In this document: piece after piece, positions 36,942 to 45,275 of the stretch | Numbering within the stretch: the first letter of the stretch is position 1 | How the letters are laid out: the number at the start of each line of letters is the position of its first letter | Position numbers and translations under genes: made by a program | NCBI GenBank assembly: GCA_030447275.1 | Contig: JAUJPF010000008.1 | Location: 59,448-123,447, forward strand | Direction: 5' to 3' | Source of the DNA: Solirubrobacteraceae bacterium | GTDB lineage: Bacteria; Actinomycetota; Thermoleophilia; Solirubrobacterales; Solirubrobacteraceae | DNA: 64,000 nucleotides | The notes under the pieces: generated by a model | What the model saw: the letters and a program-made list of their open reading frames with translations, nothing else | Databases searched by the model: none | What the model was told of the DNA's origin: nothing

Positions 36942-38940
36942 ACGTCGCGCCACCGACTGGGCCGCCCCGCTGACCACGCTCGCGGTCGGGGCGCTGCTCG
37001 CCGCGATCGCGGTCGGCGCCGGCGGCGGGCAGGCGCTCGCGTCCGCGACGCGCGTCGAGCGCCTCCTCATCCTCGTCGGCGGCGCGGCCACCGCGACCGC
37101 GCTGCTCGTCGCGCCGCCCCGCCCCCGCGTGCGGGGTGGGCTCGTGCTCGCGCTGCTCGCGGCGCTCGCGGCGCTCGCGGCGCTCTCCATCTCCTGGGCG
37201 GTGGAGCCGTCGAGCGCGTGGATCGAGGCCAACCGGCTCTTCGCCTACGCGGCCGCGCTCGCGGCGGCGATCGCGCTCGCCCGCGTCGCGCCGCAGCGCT
37301 GGCCCTCGATCATCGGCGGCGTCCTCCTGGCGACGACGGCCGTGTCGGCGTACGCGCTCTTGACGAAGCTCTTCCCGGAGTGGCTGAACGAGTTCGAGCT
37401 GTTTGCGCGGCTGCGCAAGCCGTTCGGCTACTGGAACGCCGTCGGGCTGATGGGTGCGCTCGCGGTGCCGGCCTGCCTGTGGCTCGGCTCGCGGCGCGAG
37501 GGCCCGCTGCTGAGCGCGCTGGCGTTCCCCGCGCTCGGCATCTGCCTGAGCGTCACGCTGATGGCCTACTCGCGCGGCGCGCTGCTCGCCGCCGCGATCG
37601 GGGCCATCGTGTGGTTCGCGCTCGTCCCGCTGCGCCTGCGCGGCGCGACGGTCCTCATCATCGGCGCGGCGGGGCAGCGCTCATCGCCGTGTGGTCGTTC
37701 GGCCAGGACGCGCTCTCCACCGACGGCGCCCCGCTCGACGAGCGCGCGGCGGCCGGCCACGAGCTGCTCGTGCTCGTCCTCGTCGTGGTCGCGCTCCTCT
37801 ACCTCGCCGGGCTCGCCGCCGGGTTCTTCGCCGACGCGCGGCCGCTGCGCGCCCGCCCGCCGGCGGCGCACCGGCGTCGTGCTGCTCGTCGCGCTCGCGC
37901 TGACGCCGGTCGCCGCCGCCGGGCTGCTCGCTACGACCGACGAGGGCCTTGGCGGAAGCCTCGACAACGCCTGGAGCTCGCTGACCGACACGAGCGAGGT
38001 CGGCCCCGCCAACGACCCGAGCCGCCTGACCGCGACCGGCAGCGTCCGCTCGCGGTACTGGGACGAGGCGTTCCAGATGTGGCGCGACGACCCGGTGACC
38101 GGCCTCGGCGCGGGCGGCTACGCGACGGCCCGGCCGCGCTACCGGATGGACCTCCTCGACGTCCGTCACGCCCACGGCTACGTCCCCGAGACGATGGCCG
38201 AGCTGGGCATCATCGGAGCGGCGATCAGCATCGCGCTGCTCGTCGCGTGGATCGTCGCCGCGCAGCTGACGATCCGCAGCGCGCGAGCCCGAGCGGGCGG
38301 GGCTCGTGACGCTCGCCGCCACCGCCGTCGTGCTCGGCGCGCACGCGACGATCGACTGGACGTGGTCGATCCCCGGCACCGCCGTCGTCGGCCTGGTGTG
38401 CGCGGGCTGGGTCGCGGGCCGGGGACCGAGCGCGAGCTCGGCCGGCTGCGCGCGATCGACTGGCACGACCTGCGCCGCGTCGTGGCCGCCGCCGCCGTCG
38501 TGCTGCTCGCGCTCTTCACGGCGTGGACGGCGTGGCAGCCGCTCCGCTCGAGCCAGGCCTCCGACGACGCACTCGCCGCGATGGACGCCCGCGACTTCGA
38601 CCGCGCCCGCGAGCTCGCCGACACCGCCCGCGACCGCAACCCGCTCAGCGTCGACCCGCTCTTCGACCGCGCGTCGATCGAGCAGGCCGCCTACGACCGC
38701 GAGGCGGCCGAGCGCGCGCTCGAGGAGGCCGTCCGGCTCCAGCCCGCGAACTGGATCGGCTGGATGCGGCTGACCGACCACCGCCTGTTCGAGCAGAACG
38801 ACGCGCGCGGCGCGCTCGAGGCGGCGAAGATCGCGATCTACCTCAACCCGCGCTCGTGGGACGTCAACCAGCGCTACCTCGACGCCACGCGGCGCGCGTC
38901 AGGTCGCGCGGGCGAGCAGGCGCCCGCCGCGACGCCGTAG
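36919..38940 (+). CDS. O-antigen ligase/polymerase-like membrane protein with TPR tail, frameshifted
   Basis: The start TTG 36919 overlaps the previous gene. About ten hydrophobic segments are followed by the periplasmic loop WDEAFQMWRDDPVTGLGAGGYATARPRY and HAHGYVPETMAELG, the signature region of the Wzy/WaaL ligase domain. The C-terminal about 150 residues hold TPR-like helices (FDRARELADTARDRNPLSVDP, AAYDREAAERALEEAVRL). The main frame is interrupted near 37672-37860 and 38285-38430, where the conserved sequence runs in another frame (ALIAVWSFGQDAL, MTLAATAVVLGAHATIDW). These are probably sequence errors. The enzyme would polymerise or attach the glycan at the outer face. Confidence 0.75.
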   Translation: MSAVAAARRRATDWAAPLTTLAVGALLAAIAVGAGGGQALASATRVERLLILVGGAATATALLVAPPRPRVRGGLVLALLAALAALAALSISWAVEPSSAWIEANRLFAYAAALAAAIALARVAPQRWPSIIGGVLLATTAVSAYALLTKLFPEWLNEFELFARLRKPFGYWNAVGLMGALAVPACLWLGSRREGPLLSALAFPALGICLSVTLMAYSRGALLAAAIGAIVWFALVPLRLRGATVLIIGAAGQRSSPCGRSARTRSPPTAPRSTSARRPATSCSCSSSSWSRSSTSPGSPPGSSPTRGRCAPARRRRTGVVLLVALALTPVAAAGLLATTDEGLGGSLDNAWSSLTDTSEVGPANDPSRLTATGSVRSRYWDEAFQMWRDDPVTGLGAGGYATARPRYRMDLLDVRHAHGYVPETMAELGIIGAAISIALLVAWIVAAQLTIRSARARAGGARDARRHRRRARRARDDRLDVVDPRHRRRRPGVRGLGRGPGTERELGRLRAIDWHDLRRVVAAAAVVLLALFTAWTAWQPLRSSQASDDALAAMDARDFDRARELADTARDRNPLSVDPLFDRASIEQAAYDREAAERALEEAVRLQPANWIGWMRLTDHRLFEQNDARGALEAAKIAIYLNPRSWDVNQRYLDATRRASGRAGEQAPAATP

Positions 38941-39515
38941 CTCGACCGACGCGAAGCCGGCGCCGGCGAGCGCGCGCTCGAGCGTGCCCGCGGTGAAGAA
39001 CCGGACGTGGTCCGCCGTCGGGTGGAAGTGCTCCTCGAACGCGCGGCGGCTCAGCGCGACGCGCAGCCGCAGCCGGAGCGGGTGGTCGGGCGTCGTGAGG
39101 ACAGCGGCCCTCCCGGCCTCACCACCCTGCGCAGCTCGGCGCAGAACGCGCCGACGTCGTAGACGTGCTCGACGACCTCCCGGCCCACGCGGCGTCGGCC
39201 TCGCCGTCGTCCAGCGGCGGCGCGCCGACGCGCGCGCGGCGCACGTCGTCGAGCTCGGGAACCGCGCCCGCAACCGCCGCAGCGGCTCGTCCGCGACGTC
39301 GACGGCGATCGGACGCGCGCGCGCGGCCGCCATGGCCGCGCTGAACGCCCCTCGCCGCAGCCGACGTCGAGCACGCGCGCGCCCTCCGGCAGGTGCGAGA
39401 GCAGGAACTCGCGGCGCAGCGCGAACGCCTCCGGCTCCGCCCCCTCGGGGACCGCGGCCCAGACGTCCTCGAAGTAGTCGTCCACGCCTCGCCACGCCGG
39501 CGCGCGCAGGCGCAT
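38899..39515 (-). CDS. SAM-dependent methyltransferase (class I), frameshifted
   Basis: ATG 39515 (RLRAPAWRGVDDYFED) is followed by VLDVGCGEG, the SAM-binding motif I. Later pieces PIAVDVADEPLRRL, EHVYDVGAFCAELRRV and LTTPDHPLRLRLRVALS lie in alternating frames, ending at 38899 with ELRRRGGRLLARAT. This is a complete class I methyltransferase of about 205 residues broken by indels near 39340, 39230 and 39110. No stop separates it from the upstream membrane protein in the same frame, so the two may be fused. The 3' end overlaps the O-antigen ligase gene by 42 bp, tail to tail. Confidence 0.7.
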
Positions 39516-40500
39516 CAGGCGCTGGACGCCGCCGTACCGCGCCGCGCCGACGATCAGCCCGGCGATCCCGATCGGCACCATCAGGACGAACCGCAGCAGC
39601 AGCAGGTACGTCAGCGCGGCCGACCCGCTGACCTTCAGCGCGCGGGCCCCGATGACCACGGCGGCGTCCAGCGTCCCCGCGTAGCCCGGCCCGGCGGGGA
39701 TGAGGACCATCATCGACGACAGCGCGAGCAGGTAGAGCCCTCGACGAGCGAGATCCCGAGGCCGGCCGCCTCCGCCGCCAGCCACCAGACGAGCCCTCCG
39801 CCGCCCACACGAGCAGCGTGAGCGCCAGGACCTCGGCGCCGTGGCGCCCGCGCAGGTTGCGCGTCGCCGCCGCCATCGGCGCGCGAAGTCGAGCAGCGGC
39901 CGCAGACGGCCGTGGTGGTGCAGGAGCGCGGCGGCCAGCGCGCCGAGCGCGAGCCCCGCCGCGATGACGATCGCCACGAGCTCGAAGCGCCCGCCGAGGT
40001 CGATGCCCGACCCGCTGAACAGCCCGTAGGCGAACAGCGCGAACAGCGCCCCGAGGACGAGCACGTCGCACAGCCGCTCGGCCACGAGCGTGCCGATCGC
40101 CGTGCGCGCGTCGGTGTTGGCGCGCGGCGCGATCAGCACCACGCGCAGCGCGTCGCCGGCGCGCGCGGGCAGGACGTTGTTGCCGAGGTAGCCGACGGCG
40201 ATCAGCCCGTAGCTGTCGGCGCGCTTAGGCGCCGCGCCGTTCTCGAGCAGCAGCACGTGCCAGCGCTCGCCGCGGAACGCGCACGCGACGAAGTAGAGGA
40301 CGACCGCCAGCCCGAGCTCGGCGAGCCGGTCGGCGGAGGTCGGGAACGACGGCGCGTCCTGCTGGAGCGCCCACCACACCACCGCGCCGAGGACGGCGAC
40401 GGAGACGATCGCGCCGAGGACGCCGGCCGGCGCGGCCGGAGCGGCAGGGCGGGCGCGCGGCGTCGGGGCGCGGAGCCGGAGGTGCTTCGGCCGCCCGCAC
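39513..40500 (-). CDS. UPF0104/lysylphosphatidylglycerol-synthase-type membrane protein, frameshifted
   Basis: The recognisable part has VLYFVACAFRGERWHVLL, GYLGNNVLPARAGDALRV, GTLVAERLCDVLVL, MMVLIPAGPGYAGTLDAA and LLLRFVLMVPIGIAGLI, giving about seven membrane helices of the UPF0104 (AglD-like) family. These proteins often accompany glycosyltransferases and may act on lipid-linked sugars. Frame changes lie near 39870, 39780 and 39740, and probably near 40450, so the start is uncertain. GTG 40500 is chosen because a TATCCT box is 8 nt upstream. Confidence 0.68.
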
Positions 40501-40508
40501 GGCCAGCA

Positions 40509-40514
40509 AGGATA
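40509..40514 (-). promoter_or_regulatory. Putative -10 box of a leaderless promoter
   Basis: TATCCT on the minus strand is 8 nt from GTG 40500. Confidence 0.4.
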
Positions 40515-40532
40515 GTGGCGCAGTGCCGAGGC

Positions 40533-41316
40533 CTAGAAGAACGACATGGCGTGCGCGACGACCGCCTCGGGCTTGTCCTCGGGCAGGAAGTGGCCGGCGC
40601 CGTCGATCAGCTCGACGCCGCCGGAGAAGCGGACGACGAGGTCGCCGGCCCCGCCGATGAAGCGCAGCGGGACGTCGGGCCGGCCGCCGGGAACGCCGCG
40701 GGTCAGATCGCGCAGCGCGAACGAGCGGTAGTAGCCGCGGGTGGCGCGGCGCTGCTCGGGCAGGCGCAGGCGCTGGAGGTAGACCTCGACCTCGTCGTCA
40801 CTGAGGCTGCTGCCGCGCTTGAGCACCTGCTCCGCGACGATCGCTGCGACGCGGTCGGTGAGCGAGAGGATCGGCGCGTGCGCCGCCGAGCGCGCGGCGG
40901 GTCGGGGCGGCGGTCCCACGGCGGCGGGAAGGACATCGGGATCATCCGCTCGACGCTCGGGCGCGGTGGCGGCGATGAGGATCGACGTGTAGCCGCCCCA
41001 GTCGTGGCCCATCAGCCGGAAGCGGCCGACGCCCAGCTCGTCGAGGATCGCGAGCACGTCCTCGGCCAGGGTGAGCTTGTCGTACGGGCCGTCGGGCGCG
41101 TCGCTCCACCCCAGGCGCGCGCAGATCGGGGACGATCAGCCGGAAGCGCTCGCCGAGCGGCGGCGACGAACCGCCCATCCACCAGTGCTGCGGCCAGCCG
41201 TGCAGCAGGACGAGCGGCAGGCCCTCGCCCGCCTCGGCAACGTGGAACCGAAGGCCGCGCGCCTCGACGAAGCGGTGCTCGACCTCCAGCCCGGCGACCT
41301 CCGGCTGATCGCTCAC
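40533..41316 (-). CDS. Alpha/beta hydrolase (epoxide hydrolase/dehalogenase group), frameshifted
   Basis: GTG 41316 overlaps the stop of the SRPBCC gene. N-terminal part: HRFVEARGLRFHVAEAG, PLVLLHGWPQHWW (oxyanion HGWPQ), LIVPDLRAPG. After a break at a GGGG tract near 41110 the frame has LMGHDWGGYTS, the nucleophile elbow with Asp, then HAPILSLTDRVAAI and the histidine region VELIDGAGHFLPEDKPEAV. Two further breaks near 40890-40960 restore IPMSFPPPW. HDWGG points to epoxide hydrolases or haloalkane dehalogenases. About 260 residues in all. Confidence 0.75.
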
Positions 41317-41792
41317 GGCTCCACCTTCCCGCGCGGGACCTCGACGTCGCGGCCGATGTCCGGCCGCTCCTCGGCCAGGCGCTTCAGCCGCTTGAGCGAC
41401 TCCGTGTTGCGCCCGCGCACGAGCAGGTGCGTCAGCGGGTTGAAGACGAACGCGCTCGCCGTGTCGCCCGGGTCCTCGCGCATCACGACGCGCGTCCCGG
41501 CCGCCTCGCGCTCCATCGTCAGGTCGACGACCGCGGTGCCCAGCGGCCGCGCCTTCGCCTTGAGGATCAGCTTGCCGGGCTGGTCGACCTCGAGGACGGT
41601 GGTGTGGTCGTTCAGGTGCAGCGGCCCCCACCCGACCTGGTGATGGAAGCGCGTGCCCGCGGCGGGGAACCCGGGGTCGGCGCCGCGCATGAGGCGCGAG
41701 CCGACGACCCAGTCGCCGTAGCTCCGCCAGTCGGCGAGGACGGCGAAGACGCGCTCGGGGGGAGCATCGATGTGGATCTCGTTGACAGCCAT
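41313..41792 (-). CDS. SRPBCC (polyketide cyclase/START-like) protein
   Basis: 159 residues with AVNEIHIDAPPERVFAVLADWRSYGDWV at the start and VDLTMEREAAGTRVVMRED in the second half, the helix-grip fold of ligand-binding SRPBCC proteins. It probably binds a hydrophobic ligand. First gene of a minus-strand operon with the hydrolase, separated from the oxidoreductase gene by a short palindromic promoter. Confidence 0.82.
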   Translation of the reverse strand: MAVNEIHIDAPPERVFAVLADWRSYGDWVVGSRLMRGADPGFPAAGTRFHHQVGWGPLHLNDHTTVLEVDQPGKLILKAKARPLGTAVVDLTMEREAAGTRVVMREDPGDTASAFVFNPLTHLLVRGRNTESLKRLKRLAEERPDIGRDVEVPRGKVEP

Positions 41793-41794
41793 GC

Positions 41795-41811
41795 GGGGTA
41801 GGCCCTACCCC
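41795..41811. promoter_or_regulatory. Perfect palindrome forming a divergent promoter
   Basis: GGGGTAGGCCCTACCCC is a palindrome with 8-bp arms around one base. It fills nearly the whole 21-bp gap between the divergent starts 41792 (minus) and 41814 (plus). Each strand shows a TAGG/TACCCC box at the same distance from its ATG, so it could be both promoter and operator. Confidence 0.5.
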
Positions 41812-41813
41812 AG

Positions 41814-43358
41814 ATGCCCGACGCCATCGTCATCGGTGCCGGCCCGAACGGGCTGACCGGCGCCAACATCCTCGCCGACGCCGGCTGGGACGTCCTCGTC
41901 CTCGAGGCCCAGCCGAGCCCCGGGGGCGCCGTCCGCAGCGCCGAGATCACCGAGCCGGGCTTCGTGTCCGACCTCTTCAGCGCGTTCTATCCGCTCGGCG
42001 TCGCGTCGCCGCACCTGCGCCGGCTCGACCTCCAGGCCCACGGGCTCGAGTGGCTGCACGCGCCCGCCGTGGTGGCGCACCCGCACTCCGACGGGACGTG
42101 CGTGACGCTCTACCGCGACGTCGAGCGCACGGCGGAGTCGGTCGCGTCGTTCGCCGCCTCCGACGGCGACGCGTGGCGGCGCCTGAGCGCGGCGTGGCAG
42201 CAGGTGCAGCCGGCGTTCGTCGCTTCGCTGATGAGCCCGTTCCCCCCGGTGCGCCCCGCGCTGCGGATGCTGCGCGCGCTCGGCGGCGTCAAGGAGATCG
42301 CGGACTTCGCGCGGCTCGGCGTGATGCCCCTGCGCCGCCACGTCAAGGAGGAGTTCCGCGGCGACGGCGCCGCCCGGCTGCTGGCCGGCAACGCGCTGCA
42401 CGCCGACGTCACGCCCGACTCGGCCGGCAGTGCGCTGTACGGGTGGGTGCTCGTCGGCATCGGGCAGTCGCTCGGCTGGCCGGTCGCGCGCGGCGGGGCC
42501 CAGCGGATCACCGACGCGCTCGTGGCGCGGCTGCGCCAGGCGGGCGGCGAGCTGCGCTGCGGCGAGGAGGTGGTCGAGGTCGTCGTGCGCGGCGACCGCG
42601 CGGTCGGCGTCCGGACGGCCGGCGGCGAGGAGATCACCGCGTCGCGGGCGATCCTGGCCGACACGGGCGCGCCCGCGCTGTACGAACGGATGCTCCCCGA
42701 GTCGCACCGCATCTCCCTCAAGCGCTTCGAGTACGACAACTCCACCGTCAAGGTCGACTGGTCGCTCGACGCGCCGATCCCGTGGCGCAACGAGGAGGCG
42801 CGGATCGCCGGCACAGTCCACGTGACCGACGGCCTCGACGCGATGAGCGCCCATGCCGCCGAGCTGACCGCCGGCGTGCTGCCGTCGAAGCCGTTCCTGC
42901 TCCTCGGCCAGTACTCGCACTACGACCCGTCGCGCGCGCCCGAGGGCAAGGAGGCGGCGTGGGCCTACACGCACGTCGCGCAGGGCACGTGGGACGAGGC
43001 CAAGGCCGAGGAGTTCGCCGACCTCATGGAGGAGCAGGTCGAGGAGCGAGCGCCGGGGTTCCGCAAGCTGATCCGCAAGCGCCACCTCTTCACTCCGCCG
43101 GGGCTCGAGGCGGCCGACCAGAACCTCGTCGGCGGCTCGGTCAACGGCGGCACCGCGCAGATCCACCAGCAGCTCGTCTTCCGCCCCACGCCGGGCCTCG
43201 GCCGGCCCGAGACGCCGGTCCCCGGCCTCTACCTGGCGTCGGCGTCGGCGCACCCGGGCGGCGGCGTGCACGGGGCGTGCGGGGCGAACGCGGCCCGGGC
43301 GGCGCTGAGCGGGCCGGCGCGACGGCTGGTGCCGAGGGCGATCCGGAGCCTCGGGTGA
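41814..43358 (+). CDS. FAD-dependent oxidoreductase of the phytoene desaturase/PYROXD2 type
   Basis: 514 residues. The N-terminal dinucleotide motif AIVIGAGPNGLTGANILADAG and LVLEAQPSPGGAVRS bind FAD. The middle has GGAQRITDALVARLRQAGGEL, and the end LYLASASAHPGGGVHGACGANAARAA is the family C-terminal signature. It should catalyse an FAD-linked desaturation or oxidation of a hydrophobic substrate. No carotenoid genes lie nearby, so a carotenoid role is unproved. Confidence 0.87.
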   Translation: MPDAIVIGAGPNGLTGANILADAGWDVLVLEAQPSPGGAVRSAEITEPGFVSDLFSAFYPLGVASPHLRRLDLQAHGLEWLHAPAVVAHPHSDGTCVTLYRDVERTAESVASFAASDGDAWRRLSAAWQQVQPAFVASLMSPFPPVRPALRMLRALGGVKEIADFARLGVMPLRRHVKEEFRGDGAARLLAGNALHADVTPDSAGSALYGWVLVGIGQSLGWPVARGGAQRITDALVARLRQAGGELRCGEEVVEVVVRGDRAVGVRTAGGEEITASRAILADTGAPALYERMLPESHRISLKRFEYDNSTVKVDWSLDAPIPWRNEEARIAGTVHVTDGLDAMSAHAAELTAGVLPSKPFLLLGQYSHYDPSRAPEGKEAAWAYTHVAQGTWDEAKAEEFADLMEEQVEERAPGFRKLIRKRHLFTPPGLEAADQNLVGGSVNGGTAQIHQQLVFRPTPGLGRPETPVPGLYLASASAHPGGGVHGACGANAARAALSGPARRLVPRAIRSLG

Positions 43359-43375
43359 AGCTGCGACGCGCCGGG

Positions 43376-43381
43376 TAGCCC
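43376..43381 (+). promoter_or_regulatory. Putative -10 box of a leaderless promoter
   Basis: TAGCCC is 6 nt before ATG 43388. Confidence 0.35.
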
Positions 43382-43387
43382 CGGCGC

Positions 43388-44359
43388 ATGGCCGACCGCA
43401 CCTTCGACGAGCAGATCGTCAAGTACCTCACCGACGCCCACTCGATCGAGGTGCAGGCGCTCGAGCAGATGCGCTTCGCCCCGCGCATCGCCGGCGACCC
43501 CGACTTCGCCCGGATCTTCGAGGAGCACTTCACGGAGACCGAGGAGCACGAGCGGCTCGTGCGCTCCGAGCTCGAGCGCCGCGGCGCCTCGCCCTCCGCC
43601 GTCAAGGACGTGGCCGGCCGCGTCGGCGGCTGGGGCATGGTGCTGTTCGCCAAGCTCAACCCGGACACGCCGGGCAAGCTCGCGATGCACGCGTTCTCCT
43701 ACGAGCACATGGAGCTCGCCGCCTACGAGCTGCTGCGCCGGGTCGCCGAGCGCGGCGGCGACGACCGGGTGCGTGACCTCGCGCTGCGGATCGGCGGGCA
43801 GGAGCGCGCGATGGCCGACCGCGTCGGAACGTTCTTCGGCACCGCCGTCAATGCCTCGCTGCGCGAGAAGGATGCCGATGACCTGGGCGAGGAGATCGTC
43901 AAGTACCTGCGTGACGCGCACTCGCTCGAGGCGCAGGCCCTCCAGCTCCTGGAGGCGGGGCCGGCGATCGCCGAGTTCCCGCAGCTCGCGAACCTGTTCC
44001 GCGAGCACCACAACGAGACGCGCGAGCACCAGCGCCTCGTCGACGAGCGGCTCTCCGAGCTGGGCGGCCGTCCGGCGCGCTTCCAGGCCGCCGCGATGCG
44101 CATCGGCGGGATGAACGCCGGCGGGTTCTTCAAGGCGCAGCCCGACTCCCCCATCAAGATCGCCGGCTTCGCGTACGCGTTCGAGGCGGTCGAGCAGGGC
44201 GCCTACGAGCTGCTCAGCCGCACGGCCAAGCGCGCTGGCGACGAGCGGACGTGGGCGATCGCCGAGGGCATCCTGCGCAACGAGCGCGACACCGCCGAGC
44301 GCATCGCGGCGACGTGGGACGCCGCGGTCGACGCGGCGCTGGCGCAGCAGGTCGGCTAG
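43388..44359 (+). CDS. Ferritin-like protein with a duplicated DUF892-type domain
   Basis: 323 residues made of two similar halves: 1-160 and about 162-323. Each half begins with IVKYLxDAHS(I/L)E, contains E(H)xNET/FTETEEHxRLV with an ExxH metal pair, then (M/V)E..AYELLxR and an E-rich last helix. This is the four-helix bundle of ferritin-like/YciF (DUF892) proteins, duplicated within one chain. A role in iron or oxidative-stress handling is likely. The stop shares CTAG with the convergent EamA gene. Confidence 0.82.
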   Translation: MADRTFDEQIVKYLTDAHSIEVQALEQMRFAPRIAGDPDFARIFEEHFTETEEHERLVRSELERRGASPSAVKDVAGRVGGWGMVLFAKLNPDTPGKLAMHAFSYEHMELAAYELLRRVAERGGDDRVRDLALRIGGQERAMADRVGTFFGTAVNASLREKDADDLGEEIVKYLRDAHSLEAQALQLLEAGPAIAEFPQLANLFREHHNETREHQRLVDERLSELGGRPARFQAAAMRIGGMNAGGFFKAQPDSPIKIAGFAYAFEAVEQGAYELLSRTAKRAGDERTWAIAEGILRNERDTAERIAATWDAAVDAALAQQVG

Positions 44360-45271
44360 GCGCGCCGCGGGCGCGGCCCGCGCCCGAACGCACCGGCGAG
44401 CCCCGGCGGGACGCCCCCGCCGGTGGCCAGCCACGACCCGGCGAGGATGAGCAGCAGGCCGGCGACCGCCGCGAAGGTGAGCGACTCGCCGAGCAGCGTC
44501 ACGCCGAGGGCGACGGCGACGATCGGGTTGACGTAGGTGATCACCGTCGCGCGGCTCGCGCCGACCTCGGCGATGAGGATGAAGTCGAGGATGAACGCCG
44601 CCGCGGTGCACAGGACGCCGAGCGCGACGATCGACCACAAGGCGGAGGCGTCCGGCGTCGTGGCGGGGACGTCGATCGCCGCGAACGGCGCCAGCATCAC
44701 CGTGCTGATGGCCAGCGACGCGGCCACCGGGCCGAGCGGGTCGACGTCGGACAGCGTGCGCTTGACGATCATCGGGCCGGCCGCGTAGCCGACGACGCTG
44801 ATCAGGACCGCCGCGCTGCCGATGACCTCGTCGGTGCTGCCGGCGACGTCGACGCCGAGCAGCAGCGCGACGCCCGCCAGACCGACGAGGAGGCCGCCGA
44901 AGCGCCCGCGGTCGACCCGCTCGGACGCGTCGAAGCGCAGGGCGAGGAGCGCGACGGTGAGCGGGACGGTCGCGATGAGGATCGCCGTCAGCGACGACGA
45001 GACGCGCTGCTCGCCGTACGCGATGAGGGGGAACGGGATCGCGATCTCCACGGCCGCGAAGGCCACCAGCGGCTTCCACCGTGCGCCGAGGCCGCGCAAC
45101 TCGCCCGCCCGCGCGGCGAGCGGCAGCAGGATCGCCGTCGCCAGCGCGACCCGCCCGAACGCGACGAACGGACGGCGTCGCCCCGTGGTCGACCGCGATC
45201 TTGATGAAGAGGTACGGGATCCCCCACAGCACCGACACGGCGGCGAACGCCGCCCAGCCGCGCGGGGTCAC
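44356..45271 (-). CDS. EamA-family (DMT) transporter, frameshifted
   Basis: GTG 45271 begins WAAFAAVSVLWGIPYLFIKIAV, the first EamA repeat. Near 45170 the frame changes and continues through VAFAAVEIAIPFPLIAYGEQ, LTAILIATVPLTVALLAL and the second repeat (VISVVGYAAGPMIVKRTL, VITYVNPIVAVALGVTLLGE). Ten helices in total, about 305 residues. Probable exporter or importer of a small metabolite. It begins 4 nt after the stop of the priming glycosyltransferase, so is probably in its operon. Confidence 0.8.
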
Positions 45272-45275
45272 GCCG

